From contig JBLHKE010000126.1 of NCBI GenBank assembly GCA_047619485.1, forward strand, positions 1 to 13,571: a stretch of 13,571 nt of DNA, given 5' to 3'. Source of the stretch: JBLHKE01 sp047619485 (GTDB taxonomy: Bacteria > Verrucomicrobiota > Verrucomicrobiia > Verrucomicrobiales > DEV007). Below are positions 9,035 through 13,571 of the stretch, piece by piece. Numbering within the stretch: position 1 is the first letter of the stretch; each line of letters begins with the position of its first letter. The notes under the pieces were generated by a model. That model saw nothing but the letters and a program-made list of their open reading frames with translations. It was not told the DNA's origin and made no database searches. The position numbers and the translations under genes were made by a program.

Positions 9035-10834
9035 CTACTTGCGGTCGGTCAGAACTGGTAGCTCGATCGGCTCTTTCAATGGGAAGTTGAAGCGGAACGG
9101 CTGCGCCCACTTCGTCGGATCGCTCTCGATGACGCGGCGCAATTCCTTGTCCTCCCGGTCTTCGAAATTGAAGGGGTTGCCGTCGCTGTCGTCTTTCTTG
9201 ATCGCATCGAACAATGCATAGACGGATGACTGGTCTTCGCGGTAAAGCCCGTAGATGCGGATCCCGTTGATCATCTTCGGTGCGCCCTCAGGACTGGCTG
9301 ACTTCCTCTCGATGGGATCGTCGGGGACGAGCGCCACCGGGTTCGAGTCTGGGCCGTCCCACAGGGTGCTCATGCTCAGTTCCTTGATCTCCTTGCCGTC
9401 GATCATCGGTTCGATCTGCGTCAGCCAGAGTTTATCTCCGGTGAACTTCGAGTTGATGTAGTTGAATAGCTCCAGATTGAAGGTACGTCCAAAGATCGCC
9501 TGACGCAGCGGTTCGGCCTTGGCCTTAGTCTCCGCCTGGCGCTTGCGTTCCTTACGGATCGCAGAGTTGATCCCCTCGAGTTCGCTGACGCGCGTGTCGA
9601 GATCGGCACGACGCTGATCAGCGAGCCCCGCCGTCTTGGTGAAATACATGCCCGCTGCGGCGAGAGTGCCGAGCAAGCAGATGCTGGCGGTGATGAGGAA
9701 AGGTTTGCGGCGTTTGATGTCGCGGCGGCGTTCGACAACGTCAGGGACGATGTCCAACTCCATCGGGCAACTAACCATGCCGCGCAAGCCGAGACCGACC
9801 AGCTCCCCGAGGTTGTGCGCATCGGCACCGAGCGTTTCGCCGTCGATCTTCGAGCCGACCGAGACGTTTTTGACACCATTGAAATACTCGACTGGGAGGT
9901 CGAGCTTCTCCATGAAGAACTCGCGCAGGTAAGGGAGCGCCGCGCTGCCGCCACAGAGGTAGACAGAAGTCGGTGCGGTGCCGCCCTGCTGGCGGTAGGC
10001 GCTGGTGGTGCGGACCACATTGGAGTGTAGCCGGGTCATCGTGTTGCGGATGACCTTGGACATGCTGGCGATTTGAGGGTCTTCGTGGTCAGCGTAGTTG
10101 CCTCCGAGTGAGACAAAACCGTCGCGAACCTTCATCTCCTCGGCCTCGATGAACGTGACGTCGAACTCTTTCGCGATGGCACTGGTCGTCGCGGCACCAC
10201 CCTCCGGTAGCGAGCGGGTGAACACACGGTTTCCGTGAGCGTAGATGAGGTTGGTGGTGCGGGCACCTACATCGATGATGAGCGCCGGGTCGGTGACCTC
10301 GGAGTAATTGTAGCGGAAGGCGTTGTAGATCGCCATCGGCGCGACATCGATCCGCTGAGTCTGGAGACCAGAGGATTCGACCGCGTCGTTGATCTCATTG
10401 ATGGCATCCGATTTGATCGCGACGAGGACGGCTTCCAACTCTCCCCCATCCGATCCATCGGAGACGAGTTGGTAGTCCCATTTCACCTCGTCCATCGGGA
10501 ACGGCACGTTCTGCTGCGCCTCGAAACCGACGAGCTCGTCGATTTTCTCCTCGTCTAGATCCGACATTGCCGGCAGCTTCACAAACCGGCTGAAAACAGA
10601 GTGTCCAGAGATCGCGACGCGCACCGGGGCACTTTTCTGGCCAATCTTGGCAGCCAGTTCGGCGACGGCGACTTTCGTCTGGGTGACCCGCGCGGAGTCC
10701 GCTGCGGGATCCGGCATGAGTTCGGTGGATGCGTAGTCTTGGAGGACAAGCCCCCCTTTAGCTTGGCTGAAGCGCGCGAGGCTAACGCGCTGCGATCCAA
10801 GATTGAGGGCGAGCAATGGTTTCTTGTTTGCCAT
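9035..10834 (-). CDS. pilM: Amuc_1101-like PilM-PilN fusion, type IV pilus alignment-complex protein (599 aa)
   Basis: The N-terminal about 365 residues form an actin-like PilM/FtsA-family ATP-binding domain: phosphate-1 NLGSQRVSLA (11-20), the PilM-typical PFPMDEVKWDY (111-121), phosphate-2 LIIDVGARTTNL (185-196), GGAATT (212-217) and adenosine motif YLCGGSAALPYL (292-303). The family's canonical PilM is about 350 residues and purely cytoplasmic. Here the chain continues into LDIVPDVVERRRDIKRR (360-376), a transmembrane helix (about 379-398), a coiled coil (about 403-445) and a periplasmic alpha/beta domain (about 450-599). That matches the layout of PilN, including the basic pre-membrane stretch. 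The protein probably combines the cytoplasmic PilM and membrane PilN roles. It lies second in the block, 124 bp after the Amuc_1102-like gene. The ATG at 10834 opens straight into MANKKPLLALNLGS, as expected, without a Shine-Dalgarno. PilM identity is firm; the PilN part is inferred from topology and motif. Confidence 0.92.
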   Translation of the reverse strand: MANKKPLLALNLGSQRVSLARFSQAKGGLVLQDYASTELMPDPAADSARVTQTKVAVAELAAKIGQKSAPVRVAISGHSVFSRFVKLPAMSDLDEEKIDELVGFEAQQNVPFPMDEVKWDYQLVSDGSDGGELEAVLVAIKSDAINEINDAVESSGLQTQRIDVAPMAIYNAFRYNYSEVTDPALIIDVGARTTNLIYAHGNRVFTRSLPEGGAATTSAIAKEFDVTFIEAEEMKVRDGFVSLGGNYADHEDPQIASMSKVIRNTMTRLHSNVVRTTSAYRQQGGTAPTSVYLCGGSAALPYLREFFMEKLDLPVEYFNGVKNVSVGSKIDGETLGADAHNLGELVGLGLRGMVSCPMELDIVPDVVERRRDIKRRKPFLITASICLLGTLAAAGMYFTKTAGLADQRRADLDTRVSELEGINSAIRKERKRQAETKAKAEPLRQAIFGRTFNLELFNYINSKFTGDKLWLTQIEPMIDGKEIKELSMSTLWDGPDSNPVALVPDDPIERKSASPEGAPKMINGIRIYGLYREDQSSVYALFDAIKKDDSDGNPFNFEDREDKELRRVIESDPTKWAQPFRFNFPLKEPIELPVLTDRK

Positions 10835-10958
10835 GTGTTTTAGTTAGGGTCGGTCAACGTGAAATTTTTCGGGGAAGCCAGCGGATAAACTCCGGCCCCC
10901 CGGTATGAGTGAGTGAGAAAAATGGGAATGGACGTAGGCCCAATGGGGAATCGTGCTA
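10835..10958. other. Intercistronic spacer between Amuc_1102-like and pilM-like genes
   Basis: The spacer has no coding frame. It holds CCGG-4 nt-CCGG (10892-10903), a 4 bp stem followed on the minus strand by AGTTTAT, and three tandem TGAG units (10906-10917). Neither makes a convincing terminator or promoter. Confidence 0.4.
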
Positions 10959-11561
10959 TCACTTCCCCTGGACTTCGGCGTAACGATCCCACCAGAGTGG
11001 GGCGAACGGGGTCTGCGTCTTATTGAGCACCATGCCGTCCTGCTGCGGCATCTTTGTCCACCAGCTGGTCTTCGGGCTCTTGGTGGCATCGCCACCGACG
11101 ACCGAACCCGACGAGCGGATCTCGACCGCGACGTCGATGTTGGATTTGCTGACGGTCGCGTCCTTACCGATGATCTTGGCGATGGTCGTTGGAGAAATGT
11201 AAGCGACGGAATACACCGTCTCCCCTTTCGGGATATTGATGTGATTCAGCGTGAGGGTGAAGACTTGGCGGTCGCCCTCCTTCGGCTTGATGGTGATGTA
11301 GTAGCGGAATTCGAGTGCGTCGATGAAGTCTTCCTTCCCCTGTTGGTCGGCTTTAAATTCGACCTCGACTTCGACCCAGGTCTTCTGATCGTCGCGCTTG
11401 CTATCAGTGCCTTGGACAGAGAAACGAGGCGTCTTGGGAGTGCCGACGATGATCTTAGTGCCAGCGACCGTCACCTTCTGCGCGAAAGCACCGGAAGTGA
11501 AGAGGAGTAGGGCAACACCGATCAGTGAAAGAATTTGGGGAGTTTTAGAAGTTTTAGCCAT
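10959..11561 (-). CDS. Amuc_1102-like secreted pilus-locus protein (200 aa)
   Basis: A clear Sec signal peptide runs from MAKTSKTPQ through the hydrophobic ILSLIGVALLLF to AFA, with cleavage expected after residue 27. The mature protein (about 173 residues) is rich in alternating hydrophobic/charged segments (TWVEVEVEFKA, EFRYYITIKPKEG, RQVFTLTLNHINI), indicating a beta-sandwich-like secreted or periplasmic fold. Two paired-tryptophan sites, TSWWTKMPQ (166-173 region) and PLWWDRYAEV (189-198 region), stand out near the C-terminus. No enzyme motif, lipobox or prepilin peptidase site is seen. It is the first gene of the block and matches the size, signal and position of Akkermansia Amuc_1102, whose biochemical role I do not know. 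The ATG at 11561 is supported by the signal peptide; an AAGG sits too close to the start to act as a normal ribosome binding site. Confidence 0.82.
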   Translation of the reverse strand: MAKTSKTPQILSLIGVALLLFTSGAFAQKVTVAGTKIIVGTPKTPRFSVQGTDSKRDDQKTWVEVEVEFKADQQGKEDFIDALEFRYYITIKPKEGDRQVFTLTLNHINIPKGETVYSVAYISPTTIAKIIGKDATVSKSNIDVAVEIRSSGSVVGGDATKSPKTSWWTKMPQQDGMVLNKTQTPFAPLWWDRYAEVQGK

Positions 11562-11663
11562 GCCTTTGGTAATTAAAATTAGGGGTTAGTTTTGAATCCT
11601 GATTGCACCGAGACGCTATGACCAGCAAAAAAATGAGTGGAGTTTAAAAAATTGGCGCACGTG

Positions 11664-11692
11664 ATATTAGGCAGACCCAAAAGTGGAAGCAA
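11664..11692 (-). promoter_or_regulatory. Candidate sigma-70-type promoter for the pilus-like operon
   Basis: On the minus strand TTGCTT (11687-11692) and TAATAT (11664-11669) are separated by 17 bp, about 100 bp before the first gene's ATG. The -10 is good and the -35 partial. A CACGTG palindrome (11658-11663) follows the -10 directly. It is the best promoter-like pair in the 260 bp region. Confidence 0.4.
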
Positions 11693-11699
11693 GACCCAA
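11673..11699 (-). repeat. 8 bp direct repeats within the candidate promoter
   Basis: TTGGGTCT occurs twice on the minus strand (11692-11699 and 11673-11680), 19 bp apart start to start, close to two helical turns. One copy abuts the -35 and the other lies in the spacer. The pair could be a binding site for a dimeric regulator. Confidence 0.35.
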
Positions 11700-11732
11700 G
11701 GCGAATTTTGTCAACTTCGGCCAATTTCCTCG

Positions 11733-11746
11733 CCCCCCCCCTTTTT
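11733..11746. repeat. C9T5 homopolymer tract upstream of the pilus promoter
   Basis: Nine C followed by five T on the plus strand (A5G9 on the transcribed direction) lie about 40 bp upstream of the candidate -35. Long C/G runs are prone to slipped-strand length change and, near promoters, can switch expression in other bacteria. Variation here is not shown. Confidence 0.6.
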
Positions 11747-11821
11747 AGCGCCCCTACGAAGGCAGCACGAGTTTAGTTTATCAGCTGAATCTCTCTGAGC
11801 CTAGCTTGAAATAGAAAACGA

Positions 11822-12808
11822 TTAGGACAATCCCAAAAAATCCTTGAAATAGGCGATCGTCTCTTGGATTCCCTCCTCAAAATCGACCGTCGGCTCCCAA
11901 CCGAACAATTGCCGCGCCAGACCAATATCAGGTTGCCGGACTCTTGGGTCGTCGGTCGGCAGCGGGCGAAAATCGATCTTTGCCTCCGGATCGATGATCC
12001 GTTGGATCGCTTCAGCGAATTCGCGGATGGTCATCTCGCTCGGGTTGCCAATGTTTACCGGGCCGTGAGCCTCACTCTGCGAGAGGCGGAAGATTCCTTC
12101 GATGAGATCTGAGACAAAGCAGAAGCTGCGCGTCTGCGAGCCATCGCCGAAGACCGTCAACGGTTCGCCGCGCAAGGCCTGGCCGATAAAGGCCGGAACA
12201 ACTCTCCCGTCCTCGAGACGCATGCGTGGCCCGTAGGTGTTGAAGATCCTTACGATCTTCGTATCCATTTTGTGGAAGCGGTGATAGGCCATGGTCATCG
12301 CTTCGGCAAAACGTTTCGCTTCATCGTAGACGCCACGCGGACCGATCGGATTGACGTTGCCCCAGTAATCTTCCTTCTGTGGATGGATCAGCGGATCGCC
12401 GTAGGTCTCCGAGGTAGAGGCGAGGAAAAACTTGGCATTTTTTGCTTTTGCTAGACCAAGCGAATTGTGGGTTCCAAGAGCACCGACCTTCAGCGTCGGT
12501 ATAGGGAATTCCAGGTAGTCGATCGGACTCGCAGGAGATGCGAAGTGAAAGACGTAGTCGACCTCCCCCGGGACGAAGATGTAGTTGGTGACGTCGTGCT
12601 CAACAAACTTGAAATCTGGGTTGCCGGCGAGGTGCTCGATGTTGCGCACGTTTCCGGTAATCAGGTTGTCGACAGCGATGACCTTGTAGCCTTCGGCGAG
12701 GAGCCGATCGGAAAGATGCGACCCGAGGAACCCAGCACCTCCGGTGACAACAGCTGTAGGTTTTTCTGCGGAGCGTGAAGCGTTGGCGGATGAAGTCGAT
12801 GCAGTCAT
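11822..12808 (-). CDS. UDP-glucuronate decarboxylase / UDP-xylose synthase-type NAD-dependent epimerase (328 aa)
   Basis: This extended short-chain dehydrogenase probably oxidises and decarboxylates UDP-glucuronate to UDP-xylose with bound NAD+, feeding surface polysaccharide synthesis. The NAD-binding motif is GGAGFLGSHL (23-32). The catalytic set is ASTSETYGDP (130-139, with E134) and YDEAK (Y161, K165). Family-specific segments include FHFASPASPIDY (87-98), IFNTYGPRM (188-196), FGDGSQTRSFCFVSDL (220-235) and DDPRVRQPDI (286-295), the last being characteristic of UXS-type decarboxylases. Length agrees with bacterial members (310-330 aa). I chose the ATG at 12808 over a GTG at 12940, which would overlap the rhodanese gene by 83 bp and add 44 unrelated residues. 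It follows the rhodanese gene by 49 bp. A dTDP-glucose dehydratase or UDP-glucose 4-epimerase is less likely given these motifs. Confidence 0.9.
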   Translation of the reverse strand: MTASTSSANASRSAEKPTAVVTGGAGFLGSHLSDRLLAEGYKVIAVDNLITGNVRNIEHLAGNPDFKFVEHDVTNYIFVPGEVDYVFHFASPASPIDYLEFPIPTLKVGALGTHNSLGLAKAKNAKFFLASTSETYGDPLIHPQKEDYWGNVNPIGPRGVYDEAKRFAEAMTMAYHRFHKMDTKIVRIFNTYGPRMRLEDGRVVPAFIGQALRGEPLTVFGDGSQTRSFCFVSDLIEGIFRLSQSEAHGPVNIGNPSEMTIREFAEAIQRIIDPEAKIDFRPLPTDDPRVRQPDIGLARQLFGWEPTVDFEEGIQETIAYFKDFLGLS

Positions 12809-12809
12809 G

Positions 12810-12824
12810 GTCGGTGGCACCGAC
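12810..12824 (-). other. Hairpin directly upstream of the decarboxylase start codon
   Basis: GTCGGT and ACCGAC form a perfect 6 bp GC-rich stem with a 3-nt loop, ending 1 bp before the ATG at 12808, where a Shine-Dalgarno would normally lie. It may lower initiation or help define the start; no ribosome binding site is visible. Confidence 0.35.
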
Positions 12825-12857
12825 TGGAACACACGTGACTGCACCCCGCAAATCAAA

Positions 12858-13202
12858 TCAGTATCTGGGCACCGTCGAATCAATCGAGTCCGACCAGGCA
12901 TCGATCCCACCCCTAAGGCTAAAAACCTGCTCGATCCCACGGGACCGGAGAAACTGGGTCGCGTGCAACGAGCGCATGCCGTGGTGGCAATAGATGACCA
13001 GCGGCTGCTCCCCTCCCCCTCGCACCAGTTCGAGCTTCTCAGGGATCTGCTTCAAGGGGATCAAGGTAGAGCCCTCGATCCGACAGATCGTGAACTCGTC
13101 GTCCTCCCGACAATCGATCAGGCGGACCGTGCCGGCAGCGAGCAACGCTTCCAGTTCCTGGGGCGAAACCTCATTGGTCAGCGCATGGTCAGGGAGTTCC
13201 AT
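12858..13202 (-). CDS. Single-domain rhodanese-like sulfurtransferase (114 aa)
   Basis: A single rhodanese domain fills the protein. LIDCREDDEF (28-37) is the conserved N-terminal motif, YCHHGMRS (71-78) is the active-site loop with catalytic Cys72, and LRGGIDAWS (96-104) is the usual C-terminal motif. Such proteins carry persulfide sulfur on the cysteine and act in thiosulfate or persulfide transfer in the cytoplasm; there is no signal peptide or membrane segment. The size (100-115 aa) is normal for the GlpE/PspE-like group. It begins 12 bp after the argG stop codon, so it is very likely co-transcribed with argG. The natural sulfur donor and acceptor cannot be told from the sequence. No special link to arginine synthesis is known to me. 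Confidence 0.9.
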   Translation of the reverse strand: MELPDHALTNEVSPQELEALLAAGTVRLIDCREDDEFTICRIEGSTLIPLKQIPEKLELVRGGGEQPLVIYCHHGMRSLHATQFLRSRGIEQVFSLRGGIDAWSDSIDSTVPRY

Positions 13203-13214
13203 TGCCGGCCTAGA

Positions 13215-13571
13215 TCAAGCTTCCTTCCCAGCCCTCGCGGTGGCCTTTAGACGTAGCGCGTTGAGACGGATGAAGCCGGTGGCATCATCCTGGTTATAAG
13301 CATTGGTCGGATCAGCTTCCATCGTCGCCACATCCTCATTGTAGAGGCTGAGGGGCGAGCGCACGCCGGCGGCGATGATATTTCCTTTGTAGAGTTTCAG
13401 CTTCGTCTCACCGCAGACGTTCTTCTGGCTCTCGGTGACCATCGCCTGTAGCGCCTCGCGCTCCGGCGCGAACCAGAAGCCGTTGTAGACTAGAGTTGCG
13501 TAGCGCGGGATGAGCGAGTCGCGCAAGTGCATCACCTCACGGTCCATCGTCAGGCTTTCCATCTGGCGGTG
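13215..13571 (-). CDS. argG: Argininosuccinate synthase, C-terminal part (partial, cut by window edge)
   Basis: The enzyme joins citrulline and aspartate with ATP to make argininosuccinate in arginine synthesis. The 118 residues present correspond to the C-terminal third of a roughly 400-residue protein. Recognisable segments in order are ESLTMDREVMHLRDSL, LVYNGFWFAPEREALQAM, KLKLYKGNIIAAG and SPLSLYNEDVATME, ending in GFIRLNALRLKA. The frame is open through the window edge (HRQ before MESLT), so the methionine at 13562 is internal and the start lies outside. The ATP-binding N-terminal domain is not in the window. The stop lies 12 bp before the rhodanese start. No defect is visible in this part. 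Confidence 0.95.
   Translation of the reverse strand, partial: HRQMESLTMDREVMHLRDSLIPRYATLVYNGFWFAPEREALQAMVTESQKNVCGETKLKLYKGNIIAAGVRSPLSLYNEDVATMEADPTNAYNQDDATGFIRLNALRLKATARAGKEA

Noticed and set aside
10892..10903. CCGG-CCCC-CCGG as a terminator after the Amuc_1102-like gene
   Set aside because: Only a 4 bp stem with a weak following T tract; it would split a conserved gene block.
10953..11510. Plus-strand open frame of 185 codons opposite the Amuc_1102-like gene
   Set aside because: Antisense to a gene with a clear signal peptide and syntenic position; no family features.
11709..11714. Perfect TTGACA on the minus strand upstream of the pilus block
   Set aside because: No -10-like hexamer occurs 16-18 bp downstream; the sequence there is TGCTTC. 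TAATAT is 39 bp away, too far.
12809..12940. Extended GTG start for the UDP-glucuronate decarboxylase
   Set aside because: The 44 added residues overlap the rhodanese gene by 83 bp and are not part of the family; ATG at 12808 is preferred.

Overview
The window comes from a Verrucomicrobiota chromosome, most likely order Verrucomicrobiales and distantly related to Akkermansia. The main evidence is a five-gene block (4171-11561) whose products and order match the Akkermansia muciniphila Amuc_1098-Amuc_1102 pilus-like locus. Other support is a Rho factor with a very long lysine-rich N-terminal tail, few recognisable Shine-Dalgarno sequences, and moderately high GC. Assignments rest on reading the proteins by eye; no database search was run.

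Every gene lies on the minus strand, so transcription runs from high to low coordinates. (1) 13571-11822: the 3' end of argG (argininosuccinate synthase), then a small single-domain rhodanese 12 bp later, then a UDP-glucuronate decarboxylase-type nucleotide-sugar enzyme; probably one transcript. (2) 11821-11562: a 260 bp non-coding region with a candidate promoter, a pair of 8 bp direct repeats and a C9T5 homopolymer tract, leading into the pilus block. (3) 11561-4171: an Amuc_1102-like secreted protein, an Amuc_1101-like PilM with a PilN-like membrane and periplasmic part fused to it, the Amuc_1100-like membrane protein, the Amuc_1099-like membrane protein with a calcium-loop motif, and the Amuc_1098-like secretin. 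A perfect 16 bp hairpin terminator (4108-4143) closes the unit. (4) 3980-173: coaE (dephospho-CoA kinase), rho overlapping it by 34 bp, and rnd (ribonuclease D) 50 bp further on. The last 172 bp hold nothing recognisable.

The central block reads as a divergent pilMNOPQ alignment complex. Cytoplasmic actin-like PilM and membrane PilN are joined in one chain, the Amuc_1100-like protein sits where PilO should be, the Amuc_1099-like protein sits where PilP should be, and the secretin is PilQ. No pilin, prepilin peptidase, motor ATPase or PilC gene is in the window, so the filament or cargo is unknown. The flanking genes are housekeeping: arginine synthesis, UDP-xylose-type sugar supply, CoA synthesis, transcription termination and RNA processing.
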